Shown: positions 42,301 to 49,264 of the stretch, piece after piece | Position numbering within the stretch: the first letter of the stretch is position 1 | Layout of the letters: every line of letters begins with the position of its first letter | NCBI RefSeq assembly: GCF_947172395.1 | Contig: NC_069100.1 | Span: 10,940,109-11,004,108, forward strand | From: Bicyclus anynana | Lineage: Eukaryota > Arthropoda > Insecta > Lepidoptera > Nymphalidae | Length of the DNA stretch: 64,000 nucleotides | Direction of reading: 5' to 3' | Notes under the pieces: model-generated | The model's input: the letters and a program-made list of their open reading frames with translations, nothing else | Databases searched by the model: none | What the model was told of the DNA's origin: nothing | Program-made: the position numbers and the translations under genes

Positions 42301-44726
42301 ATTAGCGCGTTCAAGCAAACAACTCCTCAGGTTTATAATATTAAGTATAGTTTAAATAATAATGTTGACTATTATGTTGGGTGAGTCACCGGTGAATATA
42401 ATGTGTGCCATCGTCCTGCGGCGACACCGGATCGGTTTTCTCCTGCGTTATGTAAATACTTCTCGAAAAATGTTACTCATATTCGTAATACATAGGTATT
42501 TTGGGTGTGCCTAACTGCTTAACTTGGTTTGAGTGAAATTTGCCTAACAGATTATTATAAAATGTAAGTTTTGAAATTAAATGCGAAAAAACCTCCCAGT
42601 TAATCATCTGTTGATGGCTTTGCTTTGTTGACTTTGCTAAAGGCAGGCATCTATATTTTTACTAGCAGACATCGTGCGGTTTTTCCGCCTAGTTTCTGGT
42701 CCTGTAGGACTACGGGGATAAAATATAGCCTATAACACTCGGGGATAGTGTAGCTTCCCAACAGTGAAAGAACTTTTAAAATCGGTTCGGTACTTTCGGA
42801 GCTTACAAACAAAATATAAACAATCAAATCTTTCCTCTTTATAATATTAGTATCATAACGATAAAATTAAAAGTATGTATGTATAAAGCAAAATGAAAAT
42901 TAATAATAACGATTTAAGTCGTTACCTACCTACTGAAAAAACCAATGTCTGAGAAACCAAAATCTTTATAAACGCCTTGAATTGGCTTGGCACCGCCTTC
43001 AAAATTATCAGTAGGTAAAAAATATTATAATGTTATTTTTCGCTTAAAAGTAAAAAAAAAAGTATTTAAAAAGATATTTATGAAACAACAATAGGCCAAT
43101 TATACTCTCATCTTTGTTGAGACTAAGAAAGAAAACAAACACCAAAGTGTTGTCGGCAACAATGTCAGGTGACACACGTGGCCCCGATCACCGCGGAAAG
43201 GAAGTGAAAGTGGGGAAACACAAACACACTGTCCGCCACTAGAGACAGGTAAATTGGTCACATACTTTAATTATACTGATTGACTAAGCAGATGGTCCAA
43301 CTGATCTTAAGAGGAAAACGACCTTTTTATTAACCGACTTCAAAAAAAGGAGGAGGTTCTCTATTCGACGCGTATTTAAGCCGTTTCTGAAAGAACTACA
43401 TGAACACTGGCTGAAAAACCTAAATCTTTATGATATTCTTACATGGCTTGATTAAACATATCATCGGGCTAGTACCGCCTTCAAACTGATCATCAATTAG
43501 TACATAATATGATATATAGAACTTAGAATGATATTATTTTTCACTTTTTAGTTTAGTCAGTATGTTTTATATTTATGAAGTCGGTTGAATTTTTTTATTA
43601 AAATTTTTTTAACAACAATAATTGATCCGACAAAGTCCCGAGGCCGCCCCAAAAAGCGCTGGCTCGACATCGTACACGCGGACTTGAGAGCCAACATTAA
43701 GAAGTCGGATGCCCAAGATCGGGCAAAGTGGGCGAGATGTCGGAAAACGGACCTCACATAGTGGGTCCACTCTAGGAAGAAGAAAAAGAGACGAACGTTT
43801 AAAAAGTAGCTCAATAACCTATCTTCTAGGGAATGTGGTATTAAAATCGGTTCAGTCGTTCCAGAGAGACAGTTCTAGTCAAGAAGAAGAGATTTTTCTA
43901 AAATACTTTTCTTGGAACTCAAAGAGATAAACACTTTAGTTTTCCCAGAGGGATGGGTATTTGACCAAAATTGCCTGTAATCGAAAACGCTTTCCCTTCG
44001 AACACATTAATTTAAACTTATTAAATATATAAATTGAAAAAATGAAAAATTTAGACACTAACTCGATACGCCCCCGTATACATAAGTATGAGTATCGCGT
44101 ACAATCGTTTTATATCGTATTATATATCGTATCGCTTTATAATTCGCTACACATTATTTTTTAAAACCAAAATTTTTTGAAAATTTTTCCTTTGTCGGAG
44201 TTACTCTTGAAAGGTCAAAATAGATATCTCGGGAACTTATTTTTTTATTGAACAATTTACGTAAGTACGTAAATTGTTCAATAAAAATTATTATAAATAC
44301 TAAAATGTTTATTATTCTGCAGGGATCTATCGAAATCGGAAGCCAAAATTACTCCAAAAACGAAAAATAGGAATGATTATTTGTCTTTAGCAATTATGGT
44401 ATAGATACTTTTACAAATTTCATCATTTAAAAATAAACACAGTTACTAACTTATTATATACTTAAAGATATTTATATAAACAATGAAGTAAATAATTTTG
44501 TAAGACTCTTTAAAATATAATATTTACCTTGTAAATAATCCAGACTCAATATAACAGGGCTAGCGGAAGCCAAAGTTAGCAGCACTTGTAACAGTATGAA
44601 CACAAATGTAAAGTTCAAGCCCACCACTCCACGACAGTTGTCCACTATGTGAACTAGTATACACTTCCCACTGATCACTTTAGTATCTCGCTGTGGACAC
44701 GGCCACGTTGAAATGGGAGGACCCAT
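18186..44726 (-). CDS. Sb: Stubble-type type II transmembrane serine protease (whole gene, 9 coding exons)
   Basis: I joined nine exons by eye: 44528-44726, 37889-39448, 30542-30961, 29893-30009, 26845-27022, 23917-24069, 22335-22450, 21510-21665 and 18186-18349. All boundaries are GT-AG, all phases agree, and the total of 3063 nt gives 1020 residues plus stop. Order along the protein: cytoplasmic tail 1-33, membrane anchor about 34-58, six-Cys knotted domain 80-118, Thr/Pro-rich stem to about 765, activation site after Arg776 (QAR|IVGG), S1A protease 777-1020. The triad is His821, Asp871 and Ser969; Asp963 in the S1 pocket predicts cleavage after Arg or Lys. Cys767 before the activation site probably stays bonded to the Cys of LPVCVPD, keeping both chains together. 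Drosophila Stubble has the same layout and acts at the epithelial surface in appendage and bristle morphogenesis; that role is inferred here from homology. The stem is longer than in the fly protein. Another Stubble-like paralogue cannot be excluded. Confidence 0.93.
18868..19100 (+). mobile_element. SINE family A, left part, split by a LINE
   Basis: The sequence follows the family seen intact at 45806-46098 and 47117-47425: CCGTGATA-type head, a B-box-like GGTTTCGAATCC equivalent, CACCTC, ATCACGTGTCTC, GTCTGCCAATCCG and GGACTATT. It breaks off at about 19100 and resumes at about 21329, on the far side of a LINE. Confidence 0.85.
19100..20883 (+). CDS. Reverse transcriptase ORF of the truncated LINE
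   Basis: The open frame can be read from an ATG at 19057, but its first ~14 codons are SINE sequence, so that ATG is an accident of insertion. Genuine LINE protein begins at about SKASWD. The catalytic YADD lies at residues 335-338 of that long frame, and the RT fold continues through FLGIITDKY and a C-terminal ...WGNSV region with cysteines. It is unlikely to be expressed as a functional element without its endonuclease half. Confidence 0.85.
19101..21328 (+). mobile_element. 5'-truncated non-LTR retrotransposon with intact reverse transcriptase
   Basis: An uninterrupted frame runs to the stop at 20881-20883. It carries the region before the RT (KASWDIINN), then the RT blocks NYRPITLIPVLSKVLEKI, the FLDMTRAFD block, YGVPQGSILGPLLF, YADD (active-site Asp pair) and the thumb, then a Cys-containing C-terminal segment. 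No endonuclease domain is present, so the 5' part is missing. A 3' UTR of about 440 bp follows and ends in (ATT)n at 21300-21320. The general type is the Jockey/CR1-like superclade; I cannot name the family. The lack of stops suggests a recent insertion. Confidence 0.88.
21329..21408 (+). mobile_element. SINE family A, right part, after the LINE insertion
   Basis: The sequence resumes with a CTGAGAGGAGACTC block and CAGTGAGCCGAATA, which are the last ~70 bp of SINE family A. Together with 18868-19100 it makes one complete SINE interrupted by the LINE, with a short TCTC-type duplication at the junctions. Confidence 0.85.
21510..21665 (-). CDS. Sb: Stubble exon: S1 pocket aspartate
   Basis: 156 nt encode residues 915-966. 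The acceptor is CCCCAG|AGGGTCC at 21666 and the donor GCGAAG|GTGAGC at 21510. It encodes EGPLPSVLQEVEVPVI, then IFICAG and GGSDSCE. Asp963, six residues before the catalytic Ser, sits at the base of the S1 pocket and gives trypsin-like specificity. The match to the corresponding segment of fly Stubble (LPSVLQEV, IPDIFLCAG style) is the strongest single family signature in the gene. Confidence 0.93.
22005..22140 (+). mobile_element. tRNA-headed SINE with poly(A) tail
   Basis: CCTCAATAGCTTAACGGACT head, GGTGGTTCGATCCCTACCCC B-box region, then a body with TTGGGGGAGAATGGGAATAT ending in a run of A. A related head is at 31683-31755. Confidence 0.6.
22335..22450 (-). CDS. Sb: Stubble exon: mid-protease region with GWGR
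   Basis: 116 nt encode residues 877-914. The acceptor is TTGAAG|ATTC at 22451 and the donor GATG|GTAAGT at 22335. It reads FYEPVTFQPNILPVCVPDD, then the Asp-rich DDDN surface loop, YVTGWGRLYD and the splice. The Cys in LPVCVPD is the usual partner of the pre-activation Cys. The intron upstream of it is the one that holds the decoy-donor array. Confidence 0.92.
22770..23739. repeat. 40-bp minisatellite of copied 5' splice sites in a Stubble intron
   Basis: About 25 imperfect tandem units with a 40-bp period; shorter 35-bp units lack GCAAG. Read on the minus strand each unit is CTTATTATATAGAGTACGAC followed by CTTGCCTTGCTCAGGTAAGA. Its second half equals the last bases of the catalytic-Asp exon plus the donor CAG|GTAAGA. 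Most units keep an intact donor; some have TAAG, CTG|GTAAGA or CTAAG|GTAAGA variants. The array starts right after the real exon and fills about half of the intron before the next exon. Confidence 0.95.
23740..23860 (-). pseudogene. Partial, frameshifted copy of the catalytic-Asp exon
   Basis: This stretch repeats the last ~117 nt of the exon at 23917-24069, from its first GAGTACGACC to the donor CTCAG|GTAAG at 23740. It has several substitutions and one extra base in the codon run for GFAERR (an added A near 23821), which shifts the frame. It lacks the first part of the exon and the real acceptor. A weak ATATAG lies just upstream. It is read as a dead pseudo-exon embedded in the minisatellite. 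Confidence 0.9.
23861..23916. repeat. Minisatellite units between the pseudo-exon and the real exon
   Basis: About one and a half units of the same 40-bp repeat separate the pseudo-exon from the real donor at 23917, so the pseudo-exon lies inside the array rather than at its edge. Confidence 0.9.
23917..24069 (-). CDS. Sb: Stubble exon: catalytic aspartate
   Basis: 153 nt encode residues 826-875 plus parts of the two flanking Arg codons. The acceptor is TTTTCAG|AGTGCC at 24070 and the donor CTCAG|GTAAGA at 23917. The frame reads VPPSDLLVRLGEYDLA, then FEYDLALLR with catalytic Asp871. The exon contains two near-identical DNA stretches, both starting GAGTACGACCT: one for LGEYDLA and one for FEYDLA. 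The 3' end of this exon with its donor has been copied many times into the following intron (22770-23916), including a longer frameshifted copy at 23740-23860. I take this copy as the real exon because it alone has a good acceptor and an intact frame to both neighbours. Confidence 0.92.
25122..26448 (+). mobile_element. Helitron-like non-autonomous element A with GGGTA array
   Basis: It starts TCTATACTAATATTATAAAG after an A and ends GCGGGCGTCCGCTAG before a T: 5' TC, a 3' hairpin (GCGGACGAAGTCGCGGGCGTCCGC) plus CTAG, and A^T insertion, as expected for Helitrons. The first ~760 bp end in an inverted copy of the 5' end (to 25880). A GGGTA-rich minisatellite (25935-26400) follows. No Rep/helicase ORF is present. 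It lies in the intron between the catalytic-His and catalytic-Asp exons. Confidence 0.85.
25935..26400. repeat. GGGTA/GGGGTA minisatellite inside Helitron A
   Basis: Irregular units of GGGTA, GGGGTA and GGGTTGGGGTA run for about 460 bp; the + strand is almost free of C. Proline-rich open frames on the other strand are a by-product. It contains an internal near-duplicate of about 90 bp (around 26215-26300 and 26300-26390). Confidence 0.9.
26845..27022 (-). CDS. Sb: Stubble exon: activation site and catalytic histidine
   Basis: 178 nt encode residues 766-824. The acceptor is CTGGCAG|TCTGTG at 27023 and the donor GAAAG|GTGAGC at 26845. It contains Cys767, expected to tether the light chain, the activation cleavage after Arg776 followed by IVGG, the WPWQISL strand and ITAAHC with the catalytic His821. 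The open frame continues upstream past the acceptor to an ATG at 27131, but that part is intron: the phase matches the preceding exon and the protein sense starts at VCG. Confidence 0.93.
27723..27922. other. Assembly gap (200 N)
   Basis: Exactly 200 N, a usual placeholder size. The ~30 bases before it and after it are nearly the same (CACAATAATTACACTTTTCC versus CACAATAATTACCACTTTTC), so the true gap may be a tandem repeat or no gap at all. It lies in the intron between 27022 and 29893. Confidence 0.98.
29664..29871 (+). mobile_element. Short Helitron-like element C next to an exon
   Basis: TCTATATATAAAAAAATAAA at the start, one remnant of GGGTAG, and the shared 3' end ACGCGGACGAAGTCGCGGGC plus GTCCGCTAG before T. 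Its end is only about 20 bp from the donor of the exon at 29893-30009. Confidence 0.8.
29893..30009 (-). CDS. Sb: Stubble exon: end of stem, before activation segment
   Basis: This small 117-nt exon (residues 727-765) has acceptor TTTCAG|AACAAC at 30010 and donor GGAAG|GTATGT at 29893. Phase 1 at both ends makes it skippable without a frameshift. It encodes EQQTTTTTANANATE and then a Ser/Thr stretch ending in SYNMSNYKE. A Helitron-like element ends only about 20 bp inside the next intron. Confidence 0.85.
30542..30961 (-). CDS. Sb: Stubble exon: Thr/Ser-rich stem
   Basis: 420 nt encode residues 587-726. The acceptor is TTTACAG|ACG at 30962 and the donor GAAGCTG|GTAAGT at 30542. It opens with DVWSPITPPEGWV and then becomes Thr-rich with many TT and TTT runs, in the same style as the preceding exon. 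No cysteine or folded-domain motif is visible, so it is read as an extended O-glycosylated spacer between the knotted domain and the protease. Confidence 0.88.
31683..31755 (+). mobile_element. tRNA-like SINE head fragment
   Basis: CCTCAATAGCTCAGTGGTAA with GGTAGCTCGATCAAG downstream; same family as 22005-22140 but lacking the recognisable body. It is not a real tRNA because the acceptor stem is missing. Confidence 0.5.
32944..32980. repeat. Perfect inverted repeat, 17-bp arms, 3-base loop
   Basis: GCAAATATTTTCAATCG, loop CAA, then the exact reverse complement. Intronic. Confidence 0.9.
35113..36344 (+). mobile_element. Helitron-like non-autonomous element B with GGGTA array
   Basis: A close relative of element A in the same orientation: same TC start after A, same internal inverted copy (to about 35880), same GGGTA array and same 3' hairpin and CTAG before T. 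It lies in the 6.9-kb intron between the two Thr-rich exons. Confidence 0.85.
35945..36295. repeat. GGGTA minisatellite inside Helitron B
   Basis: Same motif family as the array in element A, but a different arrangement of units, so the arrays have expanded independently. Confidence 0.9.
36730..36850 (-). mobile_element. RTE-type 3' tail, inverted
   Basis: (CAT)n followed by ATCAGCCGATAGACGTCCAC and CTGCAAGACATAGGC, the inverse of the 37424-37830 tail; about 700 bp from it in opposite orientation. Confidence 0.8.
37021..37225 (+). repeat. Dispersed repeat family X (copy 2)
   Basis: CCAGCCAAGTGCGTGTCGGG, GAGTTCCGTAGATTA and TTTTCATGTAGGGAAGGAAA match the copy at 2445-2625. It lies in a protease intron. 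Confidence 0.75.
37424..37830 (+). mobile_element. RTE-type LINE 3' end with C-terminal coding remnant
   Basis: An open frame of 127 codons reads RRLRVTQRAMERAMLGVSLR, then KLKWQWAGHIVRR and VGRPPTRWTDD, the standard C-terminal segment of these retrotransposons, followed by the stop and a (ATG)n tail at 37808-37832. It is truncated on the 5' side and unrelated to the protease on the other strand, in whose intron it lies. Confidence 0.85.
37889..39448 (-). CDS. Sb: Stubble exon: six-cysteine knotted domain and first part of Thr/Pro stem
   Basis: The acceptor TTGCAG|GTTCAG lies at 39449 and the donor GAAG|GTTAGT at 37889; 1560 nt encode residues 67-586. The first 50 residues hold six cysteines (80, 91, 97, 108, 117 and 118) in the spacing of the Stubble knotted domain, with the recognisable pieces GLCMFAIDC and LGTC and a terminal CC pair. 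The rest is a low-complexity extracellular stem: Thr, Ser, Pro, Val, Glu and Lys with few aromatics. It includes a proline/arginine-rich stretch (repeated PTRKP/PTYKP-like motifs, about 38550-38760) and a terminal poly-Thr run coded by ACA/ACT triplets near 37905-37950. Such stems are usually O-glycosylated. Open frames on the other strand here are shadows of this composition. Confidence 0.93.
39745..39835 (-). mobile_element. SINE family B fragment, inverted
   Basis: Shares AAAATAAAGAAAAGCTCA, AGGATTCGAACCCAGTA and CTGGATCAACGAGG with the copy at 8860-8950. It lies in the first coding intron of the protease gene. Confidence 0.65.
40838..40984 (+). CDS. Small ORF of 48 codons with poly(A) signal (uncertain)
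   Basis: ATG at 40838 opens 48 codons with protein-like composition (for example FQKNLAEADLWKMSMLHPDS and LNEERAVLEIV) ending TAA at 40982-40984, overlapping an AATAAA at 40980-40985. Upstream, 40700-40757 holds inverted GACATCTGTCT/AGACAGATGGCG motifs. I do not recognise the product; it may be the tail of a degraded transposon gene or a real micro-gene in an intron of the protease on the other strand. Confidence 0.25.
   Translation: MDMNHEIMSLCLFQKNLAEADLWKMSMLHPDSEITLNEERAVLEIVCK
41947..42350. mobile_element. Two Helitron-like fragments head to head
   Basis: The first part (41950-42100, +) begins ATAAAGCTGAAGAGTTTATT; the second (42165-42350) is the inverse of the same family and ends CTCAGGTTTATAATATTAAG. 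The two 3' ends face each other around GCCGCGCGATTTCACCCGCG. Confidence 0.65.
43332..43586. mobile_element. MITE with AACCGACTTCA inverted ends
   Basis: Perfect 11-bp inverted ends AACCGACTTCA (43332-43342) and TGAAGTCGGTT (43576-43586) bound a 255-bp non-coding element. I see no clear target duplication. Fragments of the same end occur at 48841-48856 and 59225-59268. Confidence 0.65.
43605..43790 (+). mobile_element. LINE C-terminal coding remnant
   Basis: The + strand encodes RGRPKKRWLDIVHADLRANI followed by a diverged tail, a typical C-terminal segment of non-LTR retrotransposons. A second diverged copy lies at 55675-55775 (CGCTGGCTTGACATTGTAAA). Confidence 0.7.
44242..44287. repeat. Perfect inverted repeat, 22-bp arms, 2-base spacer
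   Basis: TTTTTATTGAACAATTTACG and TA, spacer AG, then the exact reverse complement. It lies in the intron about 240 bp downstream of the start-codon exon. Confidence 0.9.
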
Positions 44727-44783
44727 TTTTGTGTGTGTCTGTTTTTTTGTTCGCTATGAACTTCGGTGCATTGTTTCTGGTTT
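44528..44783 (-). CDS. Sb: Stubble exon with start codon: 5' UTR part, cytoplasmic tail and membrane anchor
   Basis: Coding starts at the ATG at 44726-44724, which has A at -3 and G at +4, and ends at the donor CAAG|GTAAAT at 44528. It encodes residues 1-66 and the first base of codon 67. Residues 1-33 are polar with several basic residues; residues 34-58 are a hydrophobic stretch including FVFILLQVLLTLA. The basic flank on the N-terminal side suggests a type II anchor (N-in). A likely 3' splice site, TTCCTTGTTACAG, ends at 44784, so this exon probably begins at 44783 with 57 nt of 5' UTR. A cleaved signal peptide is the alternative reading of the hydrophobic stretch, but the 33-residue leader and the family favour an anchor. 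Confidence 0.85.
44754..44771 (-). promoter_or_regulatory. Upstream ORF of five codons in the 5' UTR
   Basis: In the 5' UTR of the start-codon exon an ATG at 44771-44769 opens a frame MHRSS followed by TAG at 44756-44754. It ends 27 nt before the main ATG. Both ATGs have A at -3. Such a short uORF can lower or condition translation of the main frame; that effect is an inference. Confidence 0.5.
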
Positions 44784-45805
44784 CTGTAACAAGGAAATGT
44801 ACAAAGTTAGGTATTTGACAAATCTGGAGTAGCATCAAATCAAATCATGCCAAATGATCAAAATGCCTTATGATTACAACATGTTGGTTTGGTTTTTCTT
44901 TTTTTTAGGTCTTTTTTTTATTCAGAACTTAAGCTAACTTATCCTAATAATTATACAAATCATGTAAATACTGGCTGCATTTTACGCGCTGGACAGCCAG
45001 GCTGATCCTTTGCGCAAAAAATGACCCAACCCTTCTGTCACCAGTCGAGGCAACTAGCCGCGGAGAAATGATTCGGTAGGTAAGGTCTTGGGTTTCATTT
45101 AAGTATAAACATAAAAACACAAATAACAAAGATATACGAGTTTATACGATATGTGTTGTAATTTTGTTTCCATACAAATCTTATAATTTTACAAAACTTT
45201 GACGACATCGTTTTACAAAGAAGAAATGCAAAAAGAAACTCAGAATCTGCTCTTTTAAAAGAGATGTCACTATTTACAATTTAAAGTTTTATTTAAAACT
45301 AGCAGTCAACCCGCGGTATTATTCGTTCCTGTAAGAATAATACCTATATGAACGTTCCCGTAAGATTAAATATATCCTACTACACTTACAAGTAATGTGG
45401 CTTTCTAGTGGTAAAAAAAATTTCAAAATCGGTTGAATAGATCCAGAGATCCATCTACAATAAAAAAAAACTTTACCCCTTCATAATATTAGTGTAGATA
45501 TTAAAATATTATGATATTTAATTATTTTTATCTGTGTTAGAAAACCCCGGATATTGAAACTGTATGAAATAAGGTCTAGCATAGCCGCCCTTAATTTTAC
45601 CGCTAGGGAAATGAGAAGACCGTTAAGTTGAGAGGCTTGTGGGAGGAAACAGGCTGCACAGTTATAATTATGGGTTCGTCTGTCGCATTAACTCGCAACC
45701 ACTTGCGGCTTTTAGCTATTTATATTGAGTGTTTATTACTGTGGACGGTATCTATGACACAGAGATACAAAATGTTGTTTTGATAGAGCATATTATCTAC
45801 CGTGC

Positions 45806-46098
45806 TAAGCCGTGATAGCCCAGTGGATATAACCTCTGCCTCAGATTCCGGAGGGTGTGGGTTCGAATCCAGTCCGGGGCATGCACCTCCAACTTTTCAG
45901 TTATATGCATTTTAAGAAGTTAAATATCACATGTCTCAAACGGTGAAGAAAAAACATCGTGAGGAAACCTCTGCGTGTGTGAAGTCTGCCAATCCGCATT
46001 GGGCCAGCGTGGTGGACTATTGGCCTAACCCCTCTCATTGTGAGAGGAGACTCGAGCTCAACAGTGAGCCGAATGTGGGTTGATAATGATGATGATGA
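45806..46098 (+). mobile_element. SINE family A (tRNA-derived head, (GAT)n tail)
   Basis: Full-length copy. It has an A-box-like TGATAGCCCAGTGGATAT, a B-box-like GGGTTCGAATCCAG, a body with CATCGTGAGGAAACC and GTGGTGGACTATTGGCC, and a (GAT)n tail. The body is a common lepidopteran repeat. Confidence 0.85.
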
Positions 46099-46121
46099 AA
46101 TCTACAATTATATTCTAAAAC

Positions 46122-46380
46122 TAGCGGACGCCCGCGACTTCGTCTGCCCTTAAATCTCTTTAATTCAGGCCTTACAGAAGTATCGCTCTATAAATGGAGT
46201 AATTTTTTCTGTTTTCCCAACTTCACTGTTCCTGTTGATATTATAGGAGCGAGATCAAAAGTGCACTATAAAAGTGCACCTGCCTAGGAGTATGAAGAAT
46301 AATTGTACCAAATTTCGTTAAAATCCGTTGAGCAGATTTTGTCTCTATAACGAACGTACAGACAGACAGACGAAAATTTT
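46122..46380 (-). mobile_element. Helitron-like fragment, inverted
   Basis: CTAGCGGACGCCCGCGACTT at the 3' end side and ACAGACAGACAGACG at the other side; a further diverged copy follows at 46515-46710. Confidence 0.65.
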
Positions 46381-47116
46381 ACCGATTGCATTTGTGGCAT
46401 CAGTATTGATCACTAATTACCCCCTGGTAGTTGTTTTGGAAATATTTATTTATATATATATTTCATGTACAGAATTGACCTATCTACAGTTTTATTATAG
46501 GTATAGGTGTAATTGTAGATTAGAGTGGACGCCCGCAACTTCGTACGCGTAAAATTTTTCATAAATCCCACGGATGGATAGATGAATTTTCTATGATAAA
46601 AAGTGGCTTATACATTGATCAATAATCTCCTCTATCTACCAATGAAAGGCAAGTTTAAATCGGTTCAGCCTTTTCAGAGATTAGCCCGGGTAAACAGACA
46701 GGCAAAAATTTTAAGAAAGCTAGATTGTGTTTTAGTATAGTGTAAATAACTATAAGCATTTGAGAAAACACAGTTATTTTGAAATCACAGACAGACACTT
46801 CAATTTTATTTATGTTTATTGATTACAACATTGGCACTCCGACAAATTGGCAAACAACATTTAGTTGTACATTTTCTCAATAACTTGGTAATTATTTACT
46901 TCAAATTTAAAAAAATATATATTTGAGGCTCTCATCTTTCATTAACAAGCTCTTTCATTTGTTATGTTGGGATTTTATTCATTTTCCTTCTTGCCCCAAA
47001 TAGTGCCCCCATAAACAGATCTAGTCGCGCCAGACTTTTACGATTGGTCAACTACTGCTTTCATTAGGTGTAAGGAAGTCAAACCAAATCATTAAATATT
47101 TTTAAAAATATAAGTA

Positions 47117-47425
47117 ATTGATAGCCCAGTGGATATGACCTCTGCCTCCAATTCCGGAGGGTGTGGGTTCGAATCCGGTCCGGGCCATGCACCTCCAACT
47201 TTTCAGTTGTGTGCATATTTTTAAGAAATTAAATATCACGTGTCTCAAACGGTGAAGGAAAACATCGTGAGGAAACCTACATACCAGAGAATTTTCTTAG
47301 TTCTCTGCGTGTGTCAAGTCTGCCAATCCGCATTTGTCCAGCGTGGTGGACTATTGGCCTAACCCCTCTCATTCTGAGAGGAAACTCGAGCTCAGCAGTG
47401 AGCCGAATATGGGTTGATAACGAAG
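47117..47425 (+). mobile_element. SINE family A copy
   Basis: Same structure as 45806-46098, closely similar along its whole length and in the same orientation; it includes the B-box-like GGTTCGAATCCGG. Confidence 0.85.
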
Positions 47426-47559
47426 TAATTCGTGTCGTTATTCCACATAGATATTATACAAACTGTGTTTCTATTTAAAACTTCTATGTTCTTGATTCAA
47501 ACCCATATAGACCAGCGAGGCAGGTAGAGATAGACAAGTATTGAAAATGGCGGATAGTA

Positions 47560-47740
47560 ACGTCTCATACGTAATCGGCGATAATTTGTAATTTGGTCAG
47601 TGTATGTGTGCCAGACTACCGTTAGACGAGGCTGGACGTGTGAAAGTTGCTTGTACCCCCTCCTGCCCCCCCGGCACCCCACCACGTGGCAGTCGCGAGA
47701 CGACTACGGGTTGCCATGGCAACGTATACCAACTGTTACC
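47560..47740. promoter_or_regulatory. GC-rich island with a palindromic RFX-type X-box
   Basis: A GC-rich stretch in AT-rich DNA contains GTTGCCATGGCAAC (47710-47723), a perfect palindrome fitting the RFX X-box consensus, plus CACGTGG (47692-47698) and an initiator-like TCAGT near 47597. No open frame with family resemblance is seen. It is probably an enhancer or promoter in the presumed first intron of the protease gene. Confidence 0.4.
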
Positions 47741-47964
47741 AAACATTCTTATTATTTCATACACATACTTTGAACTCTATAACGAAACCAACATACATTT
47801 TGTTCGAAAGGTTAACTTAATAGTATGTATGTATGTATAGTAATTATGAGTAACCAAATAATAGTAGAATGTATCATGTCATAACGTATCAAGAACTTCA
47901 GATAAGGCAAACAGAAGAGTTACATATTTTGTTCTTTTTACTTGGGGTGCGGCCATGGAGTCGC

Positions 47965-48066
47965 ATTAAAATTTTTTTCTGATTGGGATAGGGTAGAGGT
48001 AGGGTAGGACATCAACAGAAAGTTTACATCGACATTCACGCGGACGACGTCGCGGGCGTCGGCTAG
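47965..48066 (+). mobile_element. Helitron-like 3' end fragment D
   Basis: GATAGGGTAGAGGTAGGGTA followed by ACGCGGACGACGTCGCGGGC and GTCGGCTAG. Only the last ~100 bp of the family is recognisable. Confidence 0.75.
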
Positions 48067-49264
48067 TAAATTAGATTAATCTAAAGAAACTAACCACGTA
48101 TTTTTATTTTTTCTCTAACTCTTTCACTTAGCTCACGCTTAAAGTTGTCATGTTGTCTGCAAAACGACATGAAGTCACTAAAAACTTGTACAAGCTTTCA
48201 AAGTGGCCATTTTCTTGCGGAAACATAAAAAAACACTACAGAGTTAAGAAGGTACTTAGAGATAATAAGGACTTTTACTTCAAACTGTAAAACATTGATT
48301 CACAAAGTGGTCCAGGGGTCTACAAAAGCCTCGGCGGGGGTCTTCATTAATGTAACATAAAAATGGGGGTTCACGATATGTAACTGGGAGTCCACGAAAC
48401 ATTATCTGGTTTCATACAGAATGGGGAGTTTTCTAAATAAAATAATTAGGAATTGATTGCTTCCTTGTGCTCTGACTAGATATCAAAAATTAAAGTTGCT
48501 GATATAAATTTTTGCCTGGACAATTTTACTTTTTGTCATACACTCACAGCACAATCAATTAATTAATTAACTAGGTAAATAATCAATTCACTATCACTAT
48601 TTTTTTAAACAGATTATTTTGTGATGGCTGTTAATTCAGCTAAGCACATTTTTTGTCGAATTTTGGAAAGAAATTTAGAAATTGTACATTGTACATATAT
48701 TGACGACTTTTTTTTGCTTGAGATTTGTAGTAAAATATTTGTCTTATAGATGTCATAGATAGAATCTACAACATACAACACTAATCGACAACACACAATA
48801 TAACAAAAACATACGTTTCGAATTGAGAACCTCTTCCTTTTATTGAAGTCGGTTAAAAAGACAACTTCTGACAATACATCAAGACAGAAAACCGAAACGC
48901 CTGAAGCTTTTAATACCGTGAGCGATACCGATACTATAAACTTTTATAAGTTTTGAATACGTCGTCTAACCCGGTGATGCAACCAAATGAAAATAAATAA
49001 TTAATTAATCAAATAATGAATTATTATTTTAATATACATTTGTATCATTTACATCGGACATCATAAATTATGCAGTAATTTATCGGAATGAAGAACAGGA
49101 TGATATCATCAGGCGCGTGACATTTAATAATGATTTCATAATCTGTGATGACATTTAACCACTTAGAGCCGTTACGTTAAACATGTTAGAACTTAACTGT
49201 AGTTTTATCTGGATCTATGTTGAGTAACTAGATGTTAAGACACAATTGCCGCTCTGTAATAGAG

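Larger units (their letters stand above)
39449..44527 (-). other. Protease intron, 5.1 kb
   Basis: Contains a SINE B fragment, the 48-codon small ORF, Helitron-like fragments (41947-42350; 42640-42860), the AACCGACTTCA MITE, a LINE remnant and the 22-bp-arm hairpin. A GC-richer patch at 43145-43255 (ACACACGTGGCCCCGATCAC) may be regulatory. Confidence 0.65.
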
